Shown in pieces: positions 1 to 6,319 of a stretch of DNA of 10,533 bases (position 1 is the first letter of the stretch; each line of letters begins with the position of its first letter). The stretch spans positions 1 through 10,533 of the forward strand of contig CAAGKK010000040.1 in NCBI GenBank assembly GCA_900770385.1, in the 5' to 3' direction. The notes beneath the pieces were generated by a model, which worked only from the letters and a program-made list of their open reading frames with translations, was not told the DNA's origin and did no database searches. The translations under genes were made by a program, and so were the position numbers. Origin of the DNA: Clostridia bacterium. Lineage in GTDB: Bacteria > Bacillota > Clostridia > TANB77 > CAG-508.

Positions 1-31
1 ATAACAATAATTTACGGCCAAGTTACGCTTT

Positions 32-71
32 AAATTATAAAACCCCAGTTGAATATAGAAATCAACTAGGA
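32..71 (-). terminator. Candidate intrinsic terminator of the exporter/glycosyltransferase operon
   Basis: Read on the minus strand, about 66 nt after the stop of the last gene, bases 70-62 (CCTAGTTGA) pair with 52-44 (TCAACTGGG) to give a 9-bp stem with one G-U wobble and a 9-nt loop. A T-rich run follows (TTTTATAATTT, 42-32). The position and orientation fit the end of the five-gene operon. The T run is interrupted, so efficiency is uncertain. No gene is recognisable between 1 and 137. Confidence 0.55.
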
Positions 72-137
72 TTTAATTAATGTTCTTTTATTGTCTACTT
101 TCTATTGACAAGTTCAATTTTTTTCTATTCCATTAAA

Positions 138-1520
138 TTAGCAATTTTGTTCATTATCTTTAATTTTAAATTTGTCAATAAAGATTACTAAAATTAGGAA
201 AAACAGCAAATAGTTTGCATAAACATACCTAACATCTTGAATAGGAATCGATATAATTAGGCCAAATAAGTTCAATAAATTTGGTATCAATATTAAAATG
301 TTAGATTTTATTTTTAATAAAAATATAATTAATATTATAGACATATAAAAATATAGTGCTGGTCTATAAAAAATAATATTTAAAATTGGAATATTTTGTA
401 ATCCATATAGTACCCTAGTTGTAAATTTATATATTTGTGTTTTTTCATTAATATGATTATAATAATCTATTTTATTTTCTGCATATGTGGAAGTATAAAT
501 TGAAGTTCCAATTTCATCATTTGTTTTTTCCAAGCGCCATATTATAGCGGTACTTTTTGTCCAGAAATCAAATGATTCTTTTGGATGATTTAAAGAAAGT
601 TTTAATAGTAATTTATAAAAATCCAGTTCATCTTTGGATATTTTTTCATCATTTTTTTCTATATATAAAATTGGATCCATAAAATATGGATTATATTTAT
701 TTTTTAATTGTTCAACATTTAAATATCCATTTAATTCTTTCTTTTCTGAATCTAACATAATATTATCTGCAGTAAATGCTCCAAATGCCTGAATTGCTTT
801 TCCGTTAAACATTCCCGAATTAACAAGACTAGTTGATTTTTCAACATTAAAAATATTTTGAGGTATCATAAATAAAAAGTGAAAAATTACTAAGTACAAA
901 ATAAATTTAACATATGCTTTACTTTTCTTATCTTTGAAAAACAAAATAATAGTAAATATAACAGCAACACCTAATGTTATTATCAAACCGTTATATCTAA
1001 TATTTTTAACTAAAATAAGTAAAAGTGAAAAAATAATAAGAACATAATTGTTAACTTTAAATCTATTATCAATAAATATTTCAATAACAAATGATATCTG
1101 TAAAATAATTATAGAATAAAGTATATCTTTCCATAGAGTAATAGTATAAGTTCCTATAAGTGGATGTAAACCCATTAGAAATGTTAAAACTAATTGAAGT
1201 ACTTTTTCACTTTTTGTGTTTTTTTTTCTATTATATTTGCAAATGATTATCCAAGTAAAGTCAAAGACTAAAATTTGGAAGAGAGAAATTGATGCTGGAC
1301 TATTCCATATTTTCATACAAATTAATTCAATAAAAGTATGAATAAATGGATGTCCTAATGTGAATTTCATCTCAATTATCTGGCTTAATTGATTATATGA
1401 ATCAAAACTAAATATTGCCGGATAAAAAACAAAGAAATAAAAAATAAGTGGAATCAATAATGTTAAACCAATTATAGCATCAAATCTATTAAATTCAATT
1501 CTTTTTGCTTTTTTATCCAT
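138..1520 (-). CDS. Polytopic membrane protein, DUF6020-like (possible GT-C type glycosyltransferase)
   Basis: A 460-residue, very hydrophobic protein with about ten predicted membrane segments. The first spans roughly residues 15-35. It is followed by an outward loop with FDSYNQ (D40) and a GHPF..HT element (57-62), then TLWKDILYS (129-136) and NIRYNG (173-178). This pattern resembles the DUF6020 family of Firmicutes surface-polysaccharide loci. The multi-span layout with an acidic residue in the first outer loop recalls GT-C enzymes, which use lipid-linked sugars outside the membrane, so chain decoration or polymerisation is possible; that role is inference. It is the last gene of the operon and overlaps the preceding rhamnosyltransferase gene by 8 nt. 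The ATG at 1520 is preferred because GGTGA lies 5 nt upstream. A GTG at 1553 would add 11 residues and enlarge the overlap to 41 nt. Codon AT-richness is extreme, and an A9 run (1219-1227) lies in the reading frame. Confidence 0.7.
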   Translation of the reverse strand: MDKKAKRIEFNRFDAIIGLTLLIPLIFYFFVFYPAIFSFDSYNQLSQIIEMKFTLGHPFIHTFIELICMKIWNSPASISLFQILVFDFTWIIICKYNRKKNTKSEKVLQLVLTFLMGLHPLIGTYTITLWKDILYSIIILQISFVIEIFIDNRFKVNNYVLIIFSLLLILVKNIRYNGLIITLGVAVIFTIILFFKDKKSKAYVKFILYLVIFHFLFMIPQNIFNVEKSTSLVNSGMFNGKAIQAFGAFTADNIMLDSEKKELNGYLNVEQLKNKYNPYFMDPILYIEKNDEKISKDELDFYKLLLKLSLNHPKESFDFWTKSTAIIWRLEKTNDEIGTSIYTSTYAENKIDYYNHINEKTQIYKFTTRVLYGLQNIPILNIIFYRPALYFYMSIILIIFLLKIKSNILILIPNLLNLFGLIISIPIQDVRYVYANYLLFFLILVIFIDKFKIKDNEQNC

Positions 1521-2388
1521 CAAATTCACCAGACTTTCCTTGCTTATAGTCACGATATCCTTTAATCATATATCTGATTTTCTTGATTTTTTCTTTTTCA
1601 AATAATAAAACTTTTATAGCTTCTCTTTTGGTTCTTCCGATTTCTAAATTACAATAATGTGGAAAATAATTATGATACATATCATAAATATAATGCCTAT
1701 TTCTTACCATGTAGTATCTTCTTATAGCAGAGTGGTTAGAACTCGATTTTTTTATCCACAAAAATCTATATAACTTGTTATTTCCTAAATGGTGATTTAA
1801 AATAGTATTATTTAACTGCACTATCTCATAACCATGTTTTTTTAAATTAAGACAATAGTCAAAATCAACGCAATCAATAAACAGCCAATCTTTAAATCCT
1901 TTTATTTTTTTATATGCATCAAGACTAATCAAATTACCAGAGGTCATTACCATAAGAGGAAAACTAATTCCTAGGCTTCCTTCAAATGTTGAATCTAGCT
2001 TATATGATGGCGCTACTAACGCTACTTTTTTATAATCAACATCTAATAGATTGGATATTTCTTTTTTTTCTTTTAAGCTTATAATGAAATCCTCCATTTT
2101 TTTTAGTGATTTCGCTTCAAAACTACTATCTTGATCCATTGTTAGTAGCCAATCATATCCTTCTTTGATTGCTTTTTTGGCACCAATATTTAAGGCTTTA
2201 GCTATTCCTAAATTTTCGTTGTTAGCAATATATTCAATTTTTTTACTGAATGAAAACATTTCTGAATTATCTACACCTTTAGAATTATCTACTACATATA
2301 ATTTATCTATATAGTCTATATATGTGCTTATATTATTTTTTATACTATCTTCTGGATTGAATAAAACGACTACTCCTGCAAATTTCAT
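1513..2388 (-). CDS. Family 2 glycosyltransferase, probable rhamnosyltransferase
   Basis: A 291-residue soluble GT-A fold enzyme of the GT2 rhamnosyltransferase type (RfbF/RgpB-like). The N-terminus has the nucleotide-binding strand GVVVLFNP (5-12), VVDNS (32-36) and NENLGIAKALNIGA (57-70). The metal-binding motif is MDQDS (84-88), the GT2 equivalent of DXD. The acceptor-side region contains FIDCVDFDYCL (170-180), and RRYYMVRNR (223-231) is typical of this subfamily. It would transfer a sugar, probably L-rhamnose from dTDP-L-rhamnose, to the growing lipid-linked chain at the cytoplasmic face. The complete rhamnose pathway next door supports that donor. The gene starts 4 nt after the GT2-GT4 gene ends, with AAGGTG 7-8 nt before ATG, and its end overlaps the next gene by 8 nt. 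GT2 family membership is clear from the motifs. The exact donor and linkage cannot be read from sequence. Two A8 runs (2062-2069, 2097-2104) sit in the frame. Confidence 0.85.
   Translation of the reverse strand: MKFAGVVVLFNPEDSIKNNISTYIDYIDKLYVVDNSKGVDNSEMFSFSKKIEYIANNENLGIAKALNIGAKKAIKEGYDWLLTMDQDSSFEAKSLKKMEDFIISLKEKKEISNLLDVDYKKVALVAPSYKLDSTFEGSLGISFPLMVMTSGNLISLDAYKKIKGFKDWLFIDCVDFDYCLNLKKHGYEIVQLNNTILNHHLGNNKLYRFLWIKKSSSNHSAIRRYYMVRNRHYIYDMYHNYFPHYCNLEIGRTKREAIKVLLFEKEKIKKIRYMIKGYRDYKQGKSGEFDG
1526..1530 (-). promoter_or_regulatory. Ribosome binding site that decides the start of the DUF6020-like gene
   Basis: GGTGA on the minus strand, 5 nt before the ATG at 1520-1518 and inside the 3' end of the upstream rhamnosyltransferase gene. 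The alternative GTG at 1553-1551 has only AGGA close upstream. The layout suggests translational coupling. Confidence 0.55.
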
Positions 2389-2392
2389 AATA

Positions 2393-4588
2393 CTACACCT
2401 TCCTTCTAATTATCTTTCTTATAATATTTGTTGTTCTTGGAGAAAAACTAATCTTATTAATTAATTTCCATTTCGTTGAATTTAATATTGCTTCTAATTC
2501 ATCATTTGCATAATTTCCATTGCACAAATTTTCTGATTTTAGTATCTTCTTTAATTTGTTAGAGGAATACTCTTTTTTATCTTTTTTAGAAGTATAGATT
2601 TCTTTATATTCTAAATTCATTTCTTCTAAATTCTTTATCTTGTATTTTTGTATTGCTTTTATTTTTTCATTATACTCTATTGGATTACTTCTTATTTCAT
2701 TTATTTTATTCATTATATTATTTGCATCATTGTCTAAATCAATAGTCCAACCTAAATTATATTTTTTAACTCTGTCTGAACCTGCTCCTATATCATATGT
2801 TAGTATAGGTACACCGGAGGCAATAACTTCACTTACTGTATAAGAAAATGTTTCAGGGCAAATTTGAAAGAAACAAACCAAATTAATATTGTTTTCATTT
2901 AATAATTTAGCTATATTATCTCTATTATACTTTCCATGATATATATAATTTTTTTTACTCTTATTTAATTTTTTATCTTCACTAATTCCAAATAAATGAT
3001 ATTTTACATTTTTTTCTTTTGTATTGTTTATTAATTTTTCAAAAATTTTTAATCCTTTGTGATTGCTTAAAACACCTACATAAGCAATGTTAAATTTATT
3101 AGGATTCAACATAATTTTATTATCTGACTTTTTAATGTTGATTCCATGTTCAATAACTTTAATATTGACTTCTGGATATATTTTATTAATTCTTCTTTTT
3201 GTATCTTCCGATGGAGTTATAACATTTTGTACATTTGCAAACAATCTTTTCCAATCATTATGCCAATCATCTAAAATATTGTTGTTTATTTTAAAAGCTA
3301 AAGATAAGCAATTTTTGCAATTCTTATTTTCTAGATTGTCACAATATGTTGAACCCTCATATAACATATTTATCGTTGGACATATAGAATAAAAATCATG
3401 TAAAGATATTGTTGCGGATAGTTTGTATTTTTTTATTACATCAATAACGTCAAAATAATGATTTATCATATGATGAATGTGAATGTCAGTAATTCCTAGA
3501 CCTTCAATTATATCTGATATCATTTCTTTATATTCATTATTATATCTTGGAAGTATACTTAATTTTTTTATACTTTTTAATTTAACAATACATTCACTAT
3601 CTTCAAAGTATGAATATAATTTATAAACACCATCTTTATAAGATAAAATATGAAAATTGAAATCCTTTCTTAAACCATTTACTATATCCTTAACATGTAA
3701 TGTTGTTCCTCCTGTTGATGTTTCCCATTCGTGAATTAAAATTAATATATTCTTTTTCTTAGATAAATTTGTTGAATACAAAATATTGTTACCTATATAT
3801 TTTATTGGAAATCTTTGACACCATTCTTTTAATTTTGATTCATATATTGGATATCTTTCGTTTAATATTTTTTCATGCTCTTGACATAATCTTTCTCTTT
3901 TTTCGTTAAATGATTGACTTTCTTTATGATATACTATCACATTGTCACATAAAAGATTTCTATAACCATAATCTAAGCATCTGAAAGAAAAATCATTTTC
4001 TTCCCCATAACCCTTGCCAAACGATTCTTCGTCAAAATAACCAACGATATTTAAAATTTCTCTTTTAATATACATGCAAAAACCATGTGCTGTCGGTAAT
4101 TCCGGAAAGTCACAATAAGAACATCTTTCTACTTCTTGAGCATATTCTTCAAAACTTATATTTTGTGGAATCTCATTTCTTTCTAATCCCTTTGGAACGG
4201 ATGCTAATGTGGCATTGTTCGATAATGCTGTTACTGTAGCTATTTTTTCTCCACTATAGGCGCACTTTTTCATATTTTCAAGCCAATTTCTAGGAACTTC
4301 GGTGTCACTATTTAATAATAGCACGTCATTGTCAGAATATTTCATTCCTTTATTTACTGTGCCAACAAATCCCAAATTGTTTTCATTTGCTAAAACTACT
4401 ATATTTTTATCTGCATTTTCTTTTTTGAAGCTGTTAAGTAAAGGAAGGATTCTTTCATCTGTACTTTTATCATTTATTAAAATTAATCTATTCTCTTTTA
4501 AATTAGTATTATTAATAACTGTTTTTATGCATTCCTTTACGGCATCATATGCATTATATATAGGTATTATAATATCACATTTTTTCAT
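2393..4588 (-). CDS. Bifunctional GT2-GT4 glycosyltransferase
   Basis: A 731-residue protein with two glycosyltransferase domains. Residues 1-250 form a GT2 domain: CDIIIPIYNAYDAV (4-17), VVLANENNLGFVGTVNKGM (64-82), LLLNSDTEVP with NSD at 93-95 as the metal motif, and KGYGEENDFSFR (192-203). Residues about 278-660 form a GT4 GT-B domain. It starts at KKNILILIHEWETSTGGTTLH, has SLHDFYSICP (395-404), NIAYVGVLSNHKGL (500-513), and the E-x7-E pair E579/E587 within PETFSYTVSEVIASGVPIL. A cysteine set (C403, C416, C424, C427) follows the HDFYSICP motif, as in related GT4 enzymes, and may bind metal (inference). The tail LNSTKWKLINKI (702-713) resembles the short C-terminal element of many surface-polysaccharide transferases. 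The enzyme probably adds two successive sugars to the chain in the cytoplasm. The gene lies 2 nt after the permease gene with GAGGAG before its ATG. Fusion of the two domains is seen directly; donors are unknown. Confidence 0.85.
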   Translation of the reverse strand: MKKCDIIIPIYNAYDAVKECIKTVINNTNLKENRLILINDKSTDERILPLLNSFKKENADKNIVVLANENNLGFVGTVNKGMKYSDNDVLLLNSDTEVPRNWLENMKKCAYSGEKIATVTALSNNATLASVPKGLERNEIPQNISFEEYAQEVERCSYCDFPELPTAHGFCMYIKREILNIVGYFDEESFGKGYGEENDFSFRCLDYGYRNLLCDNVIVYHKESQSFNEKRERLCQEHEKILNERYPIYESKLKEWCQRFPIKYIGNNILYSTNLSKKKNILILIHEWETSTGGTTLHVKDIVNGLRKDFNFHILSYKDGVYKLYSYFEDSECIVKLKSIKKLSILPRYNNEYKEMISDIIEGLGITDIHIHHMINHYFDVIDVIKKYKLSATISLHDFYSICPTINMLYEGSTYCDNLENKNCKNCLSLAFKINNNILDDWHNDWKRLFANVQNVITPSEDTKRRINKIYPEVNIKVIEHGINIKKSDNKIMLNPNKFNIAYVGVLSNHKGLKIFEKLINNTKEKNVKYHLFGISEDKKLNKSKKNYIYHGKYNRDNIAKLLNENNINLVCFFQICPETFSYTVSEVIASGVPILTYDIGAGSDRVKKYNLGWTIDLDNDANNIMNKINEIRSNPIEYNEKIKAIQKYKIKNLEEMNLEYKEIYTSKKDKKEYSSNKLKKILKSENLCNGNYANDELEAILNSTKWKLINKISFSPRTTNIIRKIIRRKV

Positions 4589-4590
4589 AT

Positions 4591-5376
4591 TTACAACTCC
4601 TCTGCAAATCTTTTTTTACATTTTTGAAATATTAAATATCCTATTACTAATATTATTAAGCATGCTATAAGTAATATAAATACATGTGACATATTAGGTA
4701 TTTGTTTATCATATAATATAGTTCTATAATAACTTATAATATGAAACATAGGATTTAATTTAAATATTGGTAGAAATCTAGCGGGTATCATATCTGCTGA
4801 ATATACTATAGGACACAAATAAAACATAAGCATCATAAATACATTAAGTAAGTATTCTACATCTCTTACATAAACTGTTATAGAAGAGAATATAAATGCA
4901 AGTCCTAATTGAAGAATATATTGTATAATTATAATTAATGGTAGTACTAGCACTGATGTTCCTATTCCTATACCGCTAATTAATAATGCTGCAAATACTA
5001 TTATGCCAGTAATTAAAAAGTTAAGTAAATTACTAGTAGCAGTACTAATTGGTAATATTTCTCTAGGAAAATATACTTTTTTAATAATTCCCCCATTAGC
5101 TACAATTGAAGCAGCACTTTGTAGAATTGTCATATTAAAGAAATTCCAAGGCATTAATGCCACTATTAAAAATATAGTATAATTATCTACATTATTTTTT
5201 AATATAAATGGAAAAACCATTGCATAAATTAATAGTTGGAATAATGGATTTAAAAAACTCCATAATACTCCTAAAAATGACTTTTTATATTTTCCCCTAA
5301 ATTCTTTTTTAATAGATGTTTTTAAAAACTCTCTATAATTATATAATTCTTTAAATATTTGCATAATTAACCACAT
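4591..5376 (-). CDS. ABC-2 type polysaccharide export permease (Wzm/TagG/RgpC family)
   Basis: A 261-residue integral membrane protein, the usual length for the family, with six predicted membrane segments at roughly 36-60, 65-85, 115-135, 140-168, 173-193 and 231-252. Family signatures are the basic amphipathic N-terminus ELYNYREFLKTSIKKEFRGKY, then SFLGVLWSFLNPLFQLLIYA (33-52), KKVYFPREILPIS (99-111) and LNPMFHIISYYR (207-218). Paired with the ATPase encoded just upstream, it would flip or export the undecaprenyl-linked polysaccharide across the cytoplasmic membrane. The start used here overlaps the ATPase gene by 10 nt. An in-frame ATG at 5364 would begin 2 nt after the ATPase stop and remove four residues. 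Neither ATG has a strong ribosome binding site, so the start is uncertain and translational coupling is likely. Confidence 0.92.
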   Translation of the reverse strand: MWLIMQIFKELYNYREFLKTSIKKEFRGKYKKSFLGVLWSFLNPLFQLLIYAMVFPFILKNNVDNYTIFLIVALMPWNFFNMTILQSAASIVANGGIIKKVYFPREILPISTATSNLLNFLITGIIVFAALLISGIGIGTSVLVLPLIIIIQYILQLGLAFIFSSITVYVRDVEYLLNVFMMLMFYLCPIVYSADMIPARFLPIFKLNPMFHIISYYRTILYDKQIPNMSHVFILLIACLIILVIGYLIFQKCKKRFAEEL

Positions 5377-6104
5377 ACTTTCTCATATTCTTTTAATACA
5401 TCCTCTGTCTTATCATCCATTTCTATTTCTCCATCTTTAAGCCAAATTGCTCTGTCGCATAAAAACTTAACTGCTCCAGCTGAGTGGGATACAAAGACAA
5501 TTGTTTTTCCATTTTTCTTTAGTTCTAACATTTTATCCATACATTTTTCTTGAAAATGTTGATCTCCTACTGCTAGTATTTCGTCAATTAATATTATATC
5601 AGCGTCGACGTTTATAGCAACAGAAAAAGCGAGTCTCATATACATACCAGACGAATATGTTCTGATTGGAGTATCAATAAACTCTTTTAACTCAGAAAAC
5701 TCTATTATACTATCCAATCTATCATCTATCTCCTTCTTTGTTAAGCCAAATATTGAAGCATTAAAATATATATTTTCTCGGCCAGAAAAGTCAGGATGAA
5801 AACCAGCACCTAATTCTAGCAACGATGATACCTTTCCGTTTACTTTTATCGCTCCACTGGTAGGATAGATTATTCTAGTAATCAGTTTTAATAATGTTGA
5901 TTTCCCTGAACCATTTACACCTATTAAAGCCACTGTTTCGCCTTTTTTTATATCAATATTAATATTTTTTAATACATTCCTTATTTCTTTGTTATTCTTA
6001 TTAAATCTAATTATTCTCTCTTTTAGAGTATTAGCTTTATCGCCATATATAATAAAATCTTTACTCATATTTTTTATACAAATGGCTATATTATTTTCTT
6101 TCAT
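5367..6104 (-). CDS. ABC transporter ATP-binding protein, polysaccharide export (Wzt/TagH/RgpD family)
   Basis: A 245-residue nucleotide-binding protein that powers the permease encoded next. Visible motifs are Walker A GVNGSGKST (62-70), the family-specific region SLLELGAGFHPDFSGRENIY (94-113), signature YSSGMYMRLAFS (150-161), Walker B ADIILIDEILAVGD (168-181) with E175 as catalytic base, and the H-loop histidine in VSHSAG (H207). The LLELGAGF..D.SGREN stretch is diagnostic of O-antigen and teichoic acid exporters. The protein ends soon after the ATPase core, so it lacks the C-terminal carbohydrate-binding domain of the longer Wzt proteins. It is the first gene of the downstream operon. AGGTGAT lies 3 nt before its ATG, and candidate promoters lie in the gap upstream. 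Its stop is inside the permease gene's start region. Confidence 0.93.
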   Translation of the reverse strand: MKENNIAICIKNMSKDFIIYGDKANTLKERIIRFNKNNKEIRNVLKNINIDIKKGETVALIGVNGSGKSTLLKLITRIIYPTSGAIKVNGKVSSLLELGAGFHPDFSGRENIYFNASIFGLTKKEIDDRLDSIIEFSELKEFIDTPIRTYSSGMYMRLAFSVAINVDADIILIDEILAVGDQHFQEKCMDKMLELKKNGKTIVFVSHSAGAVKFLCDRAIWLKDGEIEMDDKTEDVLKEYEKVCG

Positions 6105-6149
6105 TTTATCACCTATTTCCTTTAATATAAGGCATCTAATACCAATAAT

Positions 6150-6178
6150 AGTATAACATATGTCAGTGATGTCCGCAA
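6150..6178 (-). promoter_or_regulatory. Candidate extended -10 promoter for the exporter operon
   Basis: On the minus strand TTGCGG (6178-6173) is followed after 17 nt by TATACT (6155-6150), and TGT directly before it supplies an extended -10 (TGn). Transcription would begin near 6143, giving a leader of about 39 nt that contains the AGGTGAT ribosome binding site of the ATPase gene. The -35 matches only the first three consensus positions, so the extended -10 carries most of the signal. Confidence 0.55.
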
Positions 6179-6193
6179 CCCAATTTTGCTTTT

Positions 6194-6211
6194 TTGTTAA
6201 ATTGTTAACAA
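6194..6211. promoter_or_regulatory. Candidate Rex (redox-sensing repressor) operator
   Basis: The 18-bp perfect dyad TTGTTAA-attg-TTAACAA equals the clostridial Rex consensus TTGTTAA-N4-TTAACAA at every specified position. The dyad extends by three more T/A pairs on each side (6191-6214). Rex is a dimeric repressor that leaves DNA when NADH is high. The site would lie at about +3 to +20 of the upstream candidate promoter (6221-6249), a usual place for a repressor, and is centred about 60 bp upstream of the start expected from the downstream promoter. The match is seen in the sequence. Binding by Rex is inference, because no rex gene is in the window. Confidence 0.55.
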
Positions 6212-6220
6212 AAAGTTTAA

Positions 6221-6249
6221 TTTTTATGAATTTAAATCATTGATTTCAA
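6221..6249 (-). promoter_or_regulatory. Candidate second promoter for the exporter operon
   Basis: TTGAAA (6249-6244; 5 of 6 matches to the -35 consensus), a 17-nt spacer, then TAAAAA (6226-6221; 4 of 6 matches to the -10). The predicted start, near 6214, falls at the edge of the Rex-like dyad. The region is very AT-rich, so a chance match is possible. Confidence 0.35.
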
Positions 6250-6281
6250 AAGGAAACCATCTAGTCTTAAAATACTATAAT

Positions 6282-6309
6282 AAAAAGCAGATTGTTGTAT
6301 CTACTTTTT
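6282..6309 (-). terminator. Intrinsic terminator of the rfbACDB operon
   Basis: On the minus strand, 10 nt after the rfbB stop, AAAAAGTAGAT (6309-6299) pairs with ATCTGCTTTTT (6292-6282) as an 11-bp stem with one G-U wobble and a 6-nt loop. The descending arm ends in TTTTT and is followed by ATTATAG. The wobble becomes an A-C mismatch on the plus strand, so the element is oriented to stop minus-strand transcription. It separates the rhamnose operon from the exporter operon. Confidence 0.8.
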
Positions 6310-6319
6310 GTTATTTATA

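Noticed and set aside
91..111. Small inverted repeat TTGTC/GACAA as the operon terminator
   Set aside because: Only 5 bp with an 11-nt loop and no T run on the minus strand; the hairpin at 32-71 is better.
105..133. TTGACA on the plus strand as a promoter -35
   Set aside because: No acceptable -10 lies 16-18 nt downstream and no plus-strand gene follows.
1518..1553. GTG at 1553 as start of the DUF6020-like protein
   Set aside because: It would give a 41-nt overlap and a polar extension; the ATG at 1520 has a better-spaced GGTGA and an 8-nt overlap.
2640..4670. Plus-strand open frames at 2640-2843, 3087-3392 and 4302-4670
   Set aside because: They lie antisense to the GT2-GT4 gene (the last also to the permease gene), have low-complexity hydrophobic translations and no recognisable domain.
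6191..6214. The AT-rich dyad as an intrinsic terminator
   Set aside because: On the minus strand it is followed by AAAAAGCAAAA rather than T residues, its stem is almost all A-T, and a good terminator already lies at 6282-6309.
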